Of a DNA stretch of 64,000 bases, positions 24,856 through 32,769 are shown in pieces. The DNA is from Gp1-AA122 sp036378535 (lineage in GTDB: Bacteria > Acidobacteriota > Terriglobia > Terriglobales > Acidobacteriaceae). Both the position numbers and the translations under genes were made by a program. The notes beneath the pieces were generated by a model, which worked only from the letters and a program-made list of their open reading frames with translations, made no database searches and was not told the origin of the DNA. The stretch is taken from positions 15,436 through 79,435 of the forward strand of contig DASUWH010000069.1 of the NCBI GenBank assembly GCA_036378535.1. The letters are read 5' to 3'. Position 1 is the first letter of the stretch. Every line of letters begins with the position of its first letter.

Positions 24856-25623
24856 TTAGTCGGCAAATTGCAGAATCGAGCTCTCCACAGCTGTCCACGA
24901 GGCCGAGCGCGGATCGATCAAATCGAAGTGGTCTGCGTTGGGGATTTCCACGAGCCGAACCTTCTCGCCTAGCATTTTCTTCCGTTCGCAATAGGCACGA
25001 CTGAAGTCAGGCGGCACGTTCTCATCTGCTGCGCCATGAATCACGACTTGCGCGCACTGCGGAATAGAAAGTTGCATCGGATCGGCAGCTTGATAATTTT
25101 GTGGAACGTCTTCCGGCGATCCGCCCAGGAACTCAGCCACCGCATCGGAACTCAGATGAAGCTCCCACGCGCGCCGCAGGTCCACGACGCCTGCCAGCGA
25201 TACCACGGATCGTACCGCGGGTTCGTGTGCAGCGAGGCCCAGCGCTAGCTGGCCGCCCGCAGAATGTCCCGTCACGATTACCTTTTCAGCCCGCAGCTTA
25301 TACCTCGCCGCAAGCTCTGGAACGAACCCCCATGCCAGACGGACATCTTCAATACTGCCCGCCCATCCGCCCCCATCATCGCCGACGCGGCGATATTCAA
25401 CATTCCAGGTTGTCAATCCTCGATTGCTGAGCGCGGCACAGAAGTGTCCGGCATGCACAAGGTCATACCGATTGCGCCAGAATCCGCCATGAATATTCAT
25501 GACGATCACATCCCGGCGCTCTCCCTTGCCGAATCGCAATTCGCCGAACTGACATGTATGCGGCCCATAAGCAACGCGAGCATCAGCGGGCGGCGCAGCA
25601 AGGTTCAGCAAGTCTCCCGGCAT
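24856..25623 (-). CDS. Alpha/beta hydrolase (kynurenine formamidase / esterase-like)
   Basis: A 255-residue alpha/beta-hydrolase. Seen: the oxyanion motif NIHGGFWR, the nucleophile elbow GHSAGGQLA (Ser), an acidic residue in HGAADENVPP, and the catalytic His in NADHFDLIDP. The HGGxW oxyanion type and overall length are those of arylformamidase-like or BD-FAE-type carboxyl esterases. The physiological substrate cannot be inferred; no kyn genes are adjacent. A TATAGT box stands eight bases before the ATG on the coding strand, so the transcript may be leaderless or nearly so. Confidence 0.87.
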   Translation of the reverse strand: MPGDLLNLAAPPADARVAYGPHTCQFGELRFGKGERRDVIVMNIHGGFWRNRYDLVHAGHFCAALSNRGLTTWNVEYRRVGDDGGGWAGSIEDVRLAWGFVPELAARYKLRAEKVIVTGHSAGGQLALGLAAHEPAVRSVVSLAGVVDLRRAWELHLSSDAVAEFLGGSPEDVPQNYQAADPMQLSIPQCAQVVIHGAADENVPPDFSRAYCERKKMLGEKVRLVEIPNADHFDLIDPRSASWTAVESSILQFAD

Positions 25624-25683
25624 CGGGAGACTATACGATCATGTCATCGAAGGATTACGCAATAGCGCGTCGGAGCTAAGGCT

Positions 25684-26058
25684 TTAGACCTTATCGGCTG
25701 CGGGAATGATCTCGACTACCAGTCCATCGCTCCAGCCATATTTCTCTTGCGAGAGTGATTGCACTTCCCGAACAAGCTTTCCCTCCTGCTCTTTCGACAA
25801 AACGCGAGCGCGTCCAGGAAATTCCTGCCCCGCCACCCTAACGTTCACATCCGCATGAGCTCGGACATTCTGTACCCAATTGGAAGTCGGGTACTCCGCA
25901 ATCACGTAGAACCGTCCGCGCAGGTGCGTGAACCAGATCTCGATCTCCCGCGCCAGACCGCTGCGGCGGCCACGGGTGGTCAAATAGAGGTACTGTTCCC
26001 GGTCGAGATTACTTGTCTTTGAGCTTGAGCTTGGATTTGTTTTCTTCAAGAAATTCAC
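25684..26058 (-). CDS. Deazaflavin/flavin-dependent nitroreductase-family protein (DUF385-like)
   Basis: A protein of up to 124 residues. The central strand pair REQYLYLTTRGRRSGLAREIEIWF and GRFYVIAEYPTSNWVQNVRAHADVNVRV match the split beta-barrel of the Ddn/DUF385 family, which in actinobacteria uses F420H2 and elsewhere may use flavin. A GTG at 26058 is the longest start and overlaps the preceding small gene by 50 bases; a TTG at 26049 is also possible. The first 18 residues are Ser/Lys-rich and look non-homologous, so the true start could be still further in. Translational coupling to the upstream small protein is likely. Confidence 0.72.
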   Translation of the reverse strand: MNFLKKTNPSSSSKTSNLDREQYLYLTTRGRRSGLAREIEIWFTHLRGRFYVIAEYPTSNWVQNVRAHADVNVRVAGQEFPGRARVLSKEQEGKLVREVQSLSQEKYGWSDGLVVEIIPAADKV

Positions 26059-26254
26059 GAAGCTTGTCAGATGCGTCCAGCAGGCGGATCCATTGTTCGT
26101 AATACAGTGTCACCGGAAAACGTCCCAGCCCGTATACGCTGACCCCGCCCTTCTCGCCAACCCGAAATTCCAGGCTGCCGGTGCGCCGCGTACCCTGCTG
26201 CTTTTCCAGTTCGGCCAGCTTCGCTTTTAGTTCCTCATAAGTCGGTTCTGCCAT
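26009..26254 (-). CDS. Small conserved-looking protein (81 residues), unknown function
   Basis: Starts MAEPTYEELKAKLAELEKQQ, a short coiled-coil-like helix, then a compact beta segment (GSLEFRVGEKGGVSVYGLGRFPVTLYYEQW) and a charged helix ending in KSKLKLKDK. The composition and the clean codon bias indicate a real gene. The VSVYGLGRFPVTLYxxQW pattern occurs in small proteins of several bacterial phyla, but I know no function for them. Its 3' end overlaps the split-barrel oxidoreductase gene by 50 bases, so the two are probably made together. Confidence 0.75.
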   Translation of the reverse strand: MAEPTYEELKAKLAELEKQQGTRRTGSLEFRVGEKGGVSVYGLGRFPVTLYYEQWIRLLDASDKLREFLEENKSKLKLKDK

Positions 26255-26387
26255 AGATTAGCCCTCGCTAGAGAGTAGCGCCGGCGTCCCAACCGGCTCT
26301 CAGTGGCTGCCCGGCCACGAACGGTGTTTTTGTATCCAGAGCCATCATAGCCACACACACGCAAGACAGTCGAGGTAATCTGACCAT

Positions 26388-26807
26388 CTACTTGGGAGGC
26401 GTATGCCGAAACGGCAACTTGGTATACCGTATCTTGTCGGCCTCAATGACCAGCGCGACCCTACCTTCCGGGTTGCGAAAAGGAAACGGCTTCCCTGTGT
26501 ATTTATGTGAAATGGAATCCATGTACTTGAAATCGCGGTCTGGACGTCGCTCCACCACCCGGCTCCGTATCTGCACTTCCTCATAAGGGTTCGCCAAATC
26601 TGTCACCGACAGGGCCACCCGATCATCTCGTGCCGTATTGCGCGCCTTCAAGGAGCTTTCTCCCGTACAGATCAGGATGTGCTCCCCTTCCACTCCCGCC
26701 CACACGGGCACACTTTGCGGAGAACCATCGGGCATCAGTGTTGCCAGGTGCACAAAATTGGGACGATCAAGAAGCGCTTTTACTTCCGGCGACAGCTGCT
26801 CCGGCAT
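26388..26807 (-). CDS. PPOX-class (possibly F420-dependent) oxidoreductase
   Basis: A 139-residue split-barrel protein of the pyridoxamine 5'-phosphate oxidase superfamily: LLDRPNFVHLATLMPDGSPQSVPVWAGVEGEHILICTGESSLKARNTARDDRVALSVTD is the characteristic opening. A long form from 27011 exists, but AGGAGGG five bases before the ATG at 26807 makes the short form far more likely. Members reduce small molecules with F420, FMN or bind haem breakdown products. It lies just upstream of another split-barrel gene on the same strand and diverges from the M20 peptidase. Confidence 0.85.
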   Translation of the reverse strand: MPEQLSPEVKALLDRPNFVHLATLMPDGSPQSVPVWAGVEGEHILICTGESSLKARNTARDDRVALSVTDLANPYEEVQIRSRVVERRPDRDFKYMDSISHKYTGKPFPFRNPEGRVALVIEADKIRYTKLPFRHTPPK

Positions 26808-26897
26808 TGGCCCTCCTGAAACCACCACTCCAATATACCCCTTCCTTTCCACCCATCCTGCTGAACCTGAATCACAGATTTGTTGCCCATCCTCAGG

Positions 26898-26903
26898 TAT
26901 ACT
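26898..26903 (+). promoter_or_regulatory. Possible -10 box of the M20 peptidase gene
   Basis: TATACT followed by TAA, 67 bases before the peptidase ATG in the divergent gap. The -35 region is weak, so this is a tentative call from the -10 alone. Confidence 0.3.
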
Positions 26904-26969
26904 TAACCGTTTTAGCGGCACTAAAAAAGCACCAATTCTCACGCGCATTCCAGCGAGAAAGGTCCCCCT

Positions 26970-28349
26970 ATGGCTTCCCCGGCAGTCGATTACGCGCGGC
27001 AAAATCAGCAACGGTTTCTAAGTGAGCTCAAAGACCTGCTCCGCATTCCCAGCGTCAGCACGCTGGAGGAACACAAGTCCGATGTGCAGAAGGCCGCCGA
27101 CTTCGTGGCCAGCGAACTGCGCCGTGTCGGTATGGAACATGTCGAGGTGATCCCCACGCAGGGGCACCCGCTGGTCTACGCCGATTGGCTGAATGCCCCG
27201 GGCAAGCCGACAGTGCTTTGCTATGCCCATTATGACGTTCAGCCACCCGATCCCGTGGACGAGTGGGTCTCGCCTCCCTTCGAGCCGACCGAGCGCAACA
27301 ACAACATCTACGCCCGGGGCGCGGTGGATGATAAAGGCCAGCTGTGGATGGAAATCAAGGCTATCGAGGCGCTCATGCGCGGCCACAGCGGCAAGCTGCC
27401 CATCAATGTGAAGTTCATCATCGAGGGCGAGGAAGAAGTCGGCGGCGAGTCGATTGCCGAGTACGTACGCAAACAGAAGCAGAAACTGAAAGCCGACTTT
27501 GCCCTGGTCTGCGACACCGAGCTCTTTGCTCCGGATCTTCCTACCCTGTGCGTCGGGCTGCGCGGGCTTGTGTACACCGAAATCGAGGCGGTTGGAGCCA
27601 AGACCGACCTGCACTCCGGCATGTACGGCGGCGCCGCCCCCAATCCCCTGTTCGCGCTCATCGAGATCATCAGCAAGCTAAAGGATGCCAAAGGCCGTAT
27701 CCTCATCCCGGGTTTCTACAAGAACGTCAAAGCTCCGACCGCTGCTGAGCTCAAAGCCTGGAAGAAGCTGCCCTTCAACGAAGAGCACTATAGGAAAACG
27801 GAAGTCGGCTCGAAAGTGCTGACCGGCGAACCCGGCTATTCCGTGTTGTACCGCACCTGGGCGCGGCCTACGCTGGAAGTCCATGGCATGCCCGGCGGCT
27901 TCACTGCTCCGGGCGCCAAGACGGTTATACCGGCGAAGGCGTCGGCTAAGGTCTCCATGCGCATGGTCCCCAATCAGGATCCCGACGACATTCTGAAGCG
28001 CTACACCGCTTTCGTTAAGAAGCTCACTCCGAAAGGCATTGAGACGAAAATCAAAATTTGGAGCAAGGGCCCGGCCTGCGTCGTCGGAACCGACAACAAA
28101 TACGTCAAAGCTGCGACCCAAGCCATGCACGATGTGTTCAAGAAAGACACTGTCTTCATCCGTTCCGGCGGCTCCATTCCTATCGTCACCGACTTCCAGG
28201 ATGTCCTGAAGATTCCCAGTGTGATGATGGGCTTCGGCCTCCCCGACGACAATCTGCATGCTCCCAATGAGAAGTTTCACATCCCCAACTTCTACCGGGG
28301 GATCGAATCCATCTGCCTGTTCTTCGAGAAGCTAGGCGGCGAGAAGTAA
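26970..28349 (+). CDS. M20-family metallodipeptidase
   Basis: A 459-residue peptidase of the M20 (dipeptidase/carnosinase-like) family. Di-zinc ligands are visible: His87 in CYAHYDVQP, Asp120 in GAVDDKGQ (bridging), the catalytic/bridging Glu pair 155/156 in EGEEEVGG, Asp182 in CDTEL, and the last His in DNLHAPNEKF. The lid domain lies at about 190-350 with LHSGMYGGAAPNP. Members hydrolyse dipeptides and N-acyl amino acids in the cytoplasm; no signal peptide is present. It diverges from the PPOX gene and is followed by a perfect hairpin and a long leader region of smc. Confidence 0.92.
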   Translation: MASPAVDYARQNQQRFLSELKDLLRIPSVSTLEEHKSDVQKAADFVASELRRVGMEHVEVIPTQGHPLVYADWLNAPGKPTVLCYAHYDVQPPDPVDEWVSPPFEPTERNNNIYARGAVDDKGQLWMEIKAIEALMRGHSGKLPINVKFIIEGEEEVGGESIAEYVRKQKQKLKADFALVCDTELFAPDLPTLCVGLRGLVYTEIEAVGAKTDLHSGMYGGAAPNPLFALIEIISKLKDAKGRILIPGFYKNVKAPTAAELKAWKKLPFNEEHYRKTEVGSKVLTGEPGYSVLYRTWARPTLEVHGMPGGFTAPGAKTVIPAKASAKVSMRMVPNQDPDDILKRYTAFVKKLTPKGIETKIKIWSKGPACVVGTDNKYVKAATQAMHDVFKKDTVFIRSGGSIPIVTDFQDVLKIPSVMMGFGLPDDNLHAPNEKFHIPNFYRGIESICLFFEKLGGEK

Positions 28350-28361
28350 TGTTCCGTAGGG

Positions 28362-28380
28362 GCGGCCGCTTCGGCCGCCT
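28362..28380. repeat. GGCGGCCG-CTT-CGGCCGCC hairpin after the M20 gene
   Basis: Perfect 8-bp stem with a three-base loop, 12 bases after the stop codon. The same stem occurs at 11211-11229. Likely a transcript-end or insulating element; it lacks a T-tract. Confidence 0.72.
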
Positions 28381-28537
28381 CTAAGAACCGCGTCTGCTCG
28401 TAATTCCGATTGCATTCCACCCGCGCTTGTTCTAGCCTTTTCTCGCTCTCGCGATTCTCCCCGCACCTTCTTCCCCACCCAAATTTCAGGCACTGGCTGC
28501 ATTGCGTATCCAATACAATAGGTTTCGGTCAAGGTAC

Positions 28538-28553
28538 CCACAATATATTGTGT
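28538..28553. promoter_or_regulatory. NrdR-box-like palindrome upstream of smc
   Basis: CCACAATATATTGTGT contains the perfect 14-bp palindrome CACAATATATTGTG and agrees with the published NrdR box consensus acaCwAtATaTwGtgt at 15 of 16 positions. A weaker half-match (ATCCAATACAATAGGT, 28508-28523) is centred 30 bases upstream, close to the two- or three-turn spacing of paired NrdR boxes. GGTCAAG (28527) and CTTGACC (28561) flank it nearly symmetrically. nrdR itself is encoded at 5653. The box sits just upstream of the possible -35 of the smc promoter. Confidence 0.5.
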
Positions 28554-28738
28554 TTTATATCTTGACCCGGGCCCGTTTTGGCCGTTACAGTAGCTGCAAA
28601 TCATGCCTCTCCTCCCGACGCGGGGAGGCGCATGTCCGCAGCCGCCGGGGGTAGGCATCTAACTGGTAACTGCCCGAACTGGGCAAGCTACCACCGGGGA
28701 CAAGAGCAGCGCGCCCCAGCCAGCGCCAGAAGCGGTTC

Positions 28739-28757
28739 GATCGCGCCCGGCGCGATC
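28739..28757 (+). promoter_or_regulatory. Leader hairpin just before the smc ribosome binding site
   Basis: GATCGCGC-CCG-GCGCGATC is a perfect 8-bp stem that ends five bases before GGAGGAG (28763-28769). Further upstream GGGGGTAG...CTACCACC and TGCCC/GGGCA can pair, giving a structured leader. It matches no riboswitch family that I can recognise. Confidence 0.45.
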
Positions 28758-28776
28758 TAGACCGGAGGAGTCCAAG

Positions 28777-31700
28777 TTGCTCAAACTGAAGAAGCTGCAA
28801 ATTCTGGGTTTCAAGTCTTTCTGCGACCGCACCGAACTGAAATTTCACGGGGAAGGCATCGCCGCCATCATCGGCCCCAACGGGTGCGGCAAGTCCAATA
28901 TCGCCGACGCCATCTCTTGGGTCCTGGGCGAGCAATCCGCCAAGACCCTGCGCGGGTCCCGCATGGAAGACGTCATCTTCGCCGGCACTCGCGATCGCAA
29001 GCCCACCGGTATGGCGGAGGTGTCGCTCACGCTTATCGATCCCGAAGTTTATGCGGGTCCGGACGCCAACGAGCCCACCCAGGTCGACGTTCAGGACGAC
29101 ATGCCCGAGTCCGCCCAGGACTGGGACGAAGCCGAACTGCGTGCCAAGCGAGCGGAAGAGACAGAGCAGGCTGTAGAAGAGGCTCAGCCCGGCAAAACGG
29201 AAGAGGTGGAAGCCGAAGCTCCGACGGCGGCTGCCGAGGGCGGCCCTTTGCCCGAAGCCGCAGGTGCGCAGGTAGTCTTGAAAATCCGCCGCCGCAAATT
29301 CAATCAACAACAGTTCCATGCCGGAGAGATTTCCGTCACCCGCCGCCTTTTTCGTAGTGGCGATAGCGAGTATCTCCTGAACGGAAAGCTCTGCCGTCTG
29401 CGCGATATCCAGGAACTGTTCATGGGCACCGGCCTTGGTCCCGAGTCCTACGCCCTCATCGAGCAGGGTCGTATCGGCCAGATTCTCAGCAGCCGTCCCA
29501 CCGATCGGCGAGCCATTATTGAAGAAGCCGCGGGAGTCACGAAATTCAAAACCAAAAAGCGGCTGGCGGAAGCCCGACTCGAAGAAGCCCGCCTCAATCT
29601 TTCGCGCGTAAACGACATCTTCGACGAAGTCACTCGCCAGATGAACTCGCTCAAGCGCCAGGCTTCCAAAGCCGAGCGCTACGCCCGTCTGCGCGACGAA
29701 ATGCGCGCCAAGCTGCGCATCGTGTTGGCCAGCAAGTTCACCCAGCTCGATGAAGAAATCACGCGAGTGGACGCCCAGCTGAACACTATCTCGGACGAAA
29801 TGCGTGTCCAGGGCGAAACCGTGCAGCAGATGGAAGCCGAGCACTCCGAGCGCACACAGCGCGGGTATGCGATCGACACCGAGCTTCGCGAAAACCGCGA
29901 GCGCATGTCGTCGATTGCCATGGAGATCGATCGCGCCGCAGCCCGCCGCCGCCACAATGAAGAGCGCTGCCAGGAGTTGGTGGTTCGGGCCGCGAATTCT
30001 GAGAACGAACTCCAGCAGGTCGCCTACAAGCTCTCTGGCCTGCAGGCGGAACTCGAAACCAATCAGCAGATTCTGGAATCCGCGGCTCAGGAACTTGCCG
30101 CCGCCCAACTAGAAAAAACTCAGGCCCAGCAGGAAGCGTCCGCCGCCGCCACCGATCTCAGCACCCTGGAAAAGCAGCAGGAAGATGCGCGAGGCGGCAT
30201 CATGGAATTGGTCGCATCCGCGTCTAATCTGCGCAACCACCTTACGCAGGCCGCAGAGCGCCTCGCTACAGTCGATCGCGACACTGCTCGCATTGAAAAT
30301 GAAATTGCCACCGCGCGTTCCCAAGTGGAAGCGTTCGGCGGCCAGCGTGGTCAGTTAGCCCTCGAATTCGAGACAGTATCCCAAAAACTCGCGGGCCTCA
30401 CCGAAGAGATCGCTCAACTCCGCCAAGCGCTCGAATCTAAACGCGCCCAGGAAACCGAATCCAAGCGTCGCCTCGATGGCCTCCGCGCCGAGTACGCTAC
30501 GGCTTTGGGCAAGAAAGGTTCCCTCGAAGCGGTCATTGCGGAGCATGGCTACTCGACCGAATCCGTTCGCCGCCTCTTCCAGTCCGGTGGCATGCAAGGC
30601 GGCTTGGCCCCTGCCGGTGTGCTGGCTGATTTTCTCGAAGTCGAGTCGCACTACGAAGGTGTCGTGGAAGATTTCCTTCGCGACGAGCTGAACTACGTAG
30701 TTGTGAAATCGTGGGATGCTGCTGATGAAGGTCTCCGTCTCCTCCGCTCCGACGTCGACGGCCGCGCTACTTTTCTGGTTCACCCCAACGACGCCCAGGC
30801 AAAGTTCTCCTTTGCGGTTGACGAGAATACGCGCCAGACGTCGCCCAGCCACGGTATCGTCCCGCTGAAAAATTGTGTTCGCGTGCTGGATGGATTCGGC
30901 AAATCGCTCGAAGTCATCCTGCCCAAACTGCGTGACGGCTACATCGTTCCCGACTCCGGCCTCGGGCGCGAACTGGCTCTCGAAAACCCCGACGCCTTTT
31001 TCCTCTCCTCTCAGTCAGGCGAGTGTTTCCATAACGTCACCGTCACTGGAGGCAAGCAGCGGGCTGAGGGGCCGCTGTCCATGAAGCGCGAATTGCGCGA
31101 CGTTTTGCGCATCCTCTCCGAAATTGAAGAAGCTCTCCGCACTGAAGAACATCGTGTACTGACCTTGGGCCGGGAAATCAAAGAGTTCACTTCCCTGCTG
31201 GAGCGCCTCGAAGCCGAAAAACGCGAAGCCGAGAAGCAGGCCATGACTTCGGGCCACCTGCTGCAACAGTTGGACCATGAGATCTCGCGAGTTGCCGAGC
31301 GCGCACAAATTGCGCAACAGGAACTTCGTCGCCTGAGCGCCGACCGCGCTGAGCAGCAGGGCGCGATCACGGTCATCCAGAACGAAATGGCTGCACTCGA
31401 AGTTCAGCGTAATGAACTGGAGCAGCAGACCGCCGCCGGACAAGCCACGTTGGCCACCCTGCGCGCTCGCCGGGATTCCGCCGCGCAAAGTGCCTCCGAG
31501 CACATGGCCCGCGTCGCCACTCTCGAAGAGCGCCATCGCGCAGCTGCTTCGGTCCTGGGCCGCATTGAATCGATTGCTAAGGAAATGTCGGAACGCGAAC
31601 AGGCCCTCCGCACCCAGCACGAGAGTTCGCTCTCCGAGAAGCAGCAGCGCGAGACCGAGAATACACAGTTGGCCGAACAGGTCGTCGGCCTTGAAGAAGA

Positions 31701-32619
31701 ACGCAACGCCGCCGAAGTGCGCGAAGGCCTCCTGCAATTCGAGTCCGAGCAACTGCGCGCGCGCCTCACTGAAATCGATGAAGCCTTGCGCACTGCCCGC
31801 CAAGTTCTCGACCAGGCTCGCGATCGCCGCGGCGAGCTTTCCGCCAGCTCTGCCAAACTCCAGTCGGACGCGCACTATATGGCCGAGAGCTGCCTGAATG
31901 ATCTCGGAGTCCAGCGCCACGAACTCCTGGCGGATAGCACCATCGCCATCGTGACCGGCGACGAATTGGCCCAGGAAGATACCGCCTACCGCGAGATGCG
32001 CACGCGCCTCGACGCCATGGGCCCGGTAAACATGATGGCGCTTGAGGAATACAAGGAAACCGCCGAACGCCACGCCTTCCTCGAGACCCAGCGCAAGGAT
32101 CTGCTGGATTCGATCGAGAACACTGTGGCCACCATCAAGGAAATCGACACCGTCTCACGGCAGAAATTCGAAGAGGCGTTCCACAAGATCAACCAGAATT
32201 TCCAGCACACCTTTCAGAAGCTCTTCGGAGGGGGGAATGCGTTTATGCGCCTGACCGACGAAGAAAACAGCGCCGAAAGCGGCATCGACGTAGTTGCCTC
32301 GCCGCCCGGCAAAAAGCTGCAGAACGTTCTCCTGCTCTCTGGTGGCGAGAAAGCGCTGACCGCTTTGTCCCTGCTGGTCGGAATCTTCCAATATCAGCCC
32401 AGCCCCTTCTGCATTCTGGACGAAGTAGACGCCCCGCTGGACGAGGCTAACGTGGGACGGTTTACCGAGTTGGTCAAAGAGATGAGCGTCAAGACCCAGT
32501 TCGTCCTGATCACTCACAGCAAAAAGACCATGAGCGTGGCGCCGGTAATGTATGGCGTGACCATGCAGGAGCCCGGAGTGTCGAAACTCGTCTCGGTCAG
32601 GTTCGGCGCTACTGCCTAG
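28777..32619 (+). CDS. smc: Chromosome segregation ATPase SMC, with acidic insertion in the head
   Basis: A 1280-residue SMC protein. Head N-terminal half: Walker A GPNGCGKSN and the ALIEQGRIGQIL loop. A coiled coil runs to a hinge at about 605-760 (GLAPAGVLADFLEVE...), a second coiled coil returns, and the C-terminal head has signature LSGGEKALTALSLL (about 1187) and Walker B FCILDEVDAPLDEAN (1211). SMC dimers with ScpA/ScpB extrude DNA loops. Between residues 91 and about 183 there is an acidic, Ala/Glu/Pro-rich insertion that ordinary SMC heads lack. The TTG start at 28777 is fixed by GGAGGAG and by the invariant LKLKKLQILGFKSF opening. Confidence 0.97.
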   Translation: MLKLKKLQILGFKSFCDRTELKFHGEGIAAIIGPNGCGKSNIADAISWVLGEQSAKTLRGSRMEDVIFAGTRDRKPTGMAEVSLTLIDPEVYAGPDANEPTQVDVQDDMPESAQDWDEAELRAKRAEETEQAVEEAQPGKTEEVEAEAPTAAAEGGPLPEAAGAQVVLKIRRRKFNQQQFHAGEISVTRRLFRSGDSEYLLNGKLCRLRDIQELFMGTGLGPESYALIEQGRIGQILSSRPTDRRAIIEEAAGVTKFKTKKRLAEARLEEARLNLSRVNDIFDEVTRQMNSLKRQASKAERYARLRDEMRAKLRIVLASKFTQLDEEITRVDAQLNTISDEMRVQGETVQQMEAEHSERTQRGYAIDTELRENRERMSSIAMEIDRAAARRRHNEERCQELVVRAANSENELQQVAYKLSGLQAELETNQQILESAAQELAAAQLEKTQAQQEASAAATDLSTLEKQQEDARGGIMELVASASNLRNHLTQAAERLATVDRDTARIENEIATARSQVEAFGGQRGQLALEFETVSQKLAGLTEEIAQLRQALESKRAQETESKRRLDGLRAEYATALGKKGSLEAVIAEHGYSTESVRRLFQSGGMQGGLAPAGVLADFLEVESHYEGVVEDFLRDELNYVVVKSWDAADEGLRLLRSDVDGRATFLVHPNDAQAKFSFAVDENTRQTSPSHGIVPLKNCVRVLDGFGKSLEVILPKLRDGYIVPDSGLGRELALENPDAFFLSSQSGECFHNVTVTGGKQRAEGPLSMKRELRDVLRILSEIEEALRTEEHRVLTLGREIKEFTSLLERLEAEKREAEKQAMTSGHLLQQLDHEISRVAERAQIAQQELRRLSADRAEQQGAITVIQNEMAALEVQRNELEQQTAAGQATLATLRARRDSAAQSASEHMARVATLEERHRAAASVLGRIESIAKEMSEREQALRTQHESSLSEKQQRETENTQLAEQVVGLEEERNAAEVREGLLQFESEQLRARLTEIDEALRTARQVLDQARDRRGELSASSAKLQSDAHYMAESCLNDLGVQRHELLADSTIAIVTGDELAQEDTAYREMRTRLDAMGPVNMMALEEYKETAERHAFLETQRKDLLDSIENTVATIKEIDTVSRQKFEEAFHKINQNFQHTFQKLFGGGNAFMRLTDEENSAESGIDVVASPPGKKLQNVLLLSGGEKALTALSLLVGIFQYQPSPFCILDEVDAPLDEANVGRFTELVKEMSVKTQFVLITHSKKTMSVAPVMYGVTMQEPGVSKLVSVRFGATA

Positions 32620-32659
32620 TTCTGCCAGCTTGTGCCTGGCTTTCCAGTGCCCACAACTC

Positions 32660-32685
32660 TGTCATCCCGAGCGGAGCAGAGGATT
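32660..32685. repeat. TCATCCCGA-core repeat after smc
   Basis: TCATCCCGAGCGGAGCAGAGG-like sequence starting at 32662, in the convergent gap between smc and the DsbA-like gene. It is a further copy, with changes, of the core found at 19510 and 22009; no long arms surround it here. Confidence 0.65.
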
Positions 32686-32769
32686 GCGGATGCAATCGAC
32701 TGCGTAGTCGAGGGACCTTGTGTTTCAGGCCCGCCAGCTGTCGACAAGTCAATCGATTTGACTGGTTGA

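Larger units (their letters stand above)
28350..28776. other. 427-base gene-free region upstream of smc
   Basis: Holds, from left to right, the GGCGGCCG hairpin (28362-28380); about 130 bases in which I see nothing; a NrdR-box-like palindrome (28538-28553); a possible promoter TTGACC (28562-28567) / TACAGT (28586-28591, 18-base spacer); and a G+C-rich leader of about 170 bases with several potential hairpins. No open frame here looks coding. Confidence 0.7.

Noticed and set aside
28590..28776. A cobalamin, c-di-GMP or other known riboswitch before smc.
   Set aside because: I could not find the conserved cores of those classes; only generic stems are seen.
28585..30108. A 507-codon minus-strand frame opposite the smc head.
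   Set aside because: Lies entirely antisense to a secure SMC gene and its leader; no domain and Phe/Gly/Leu-rich composition typical of a reversed high-GC gene.
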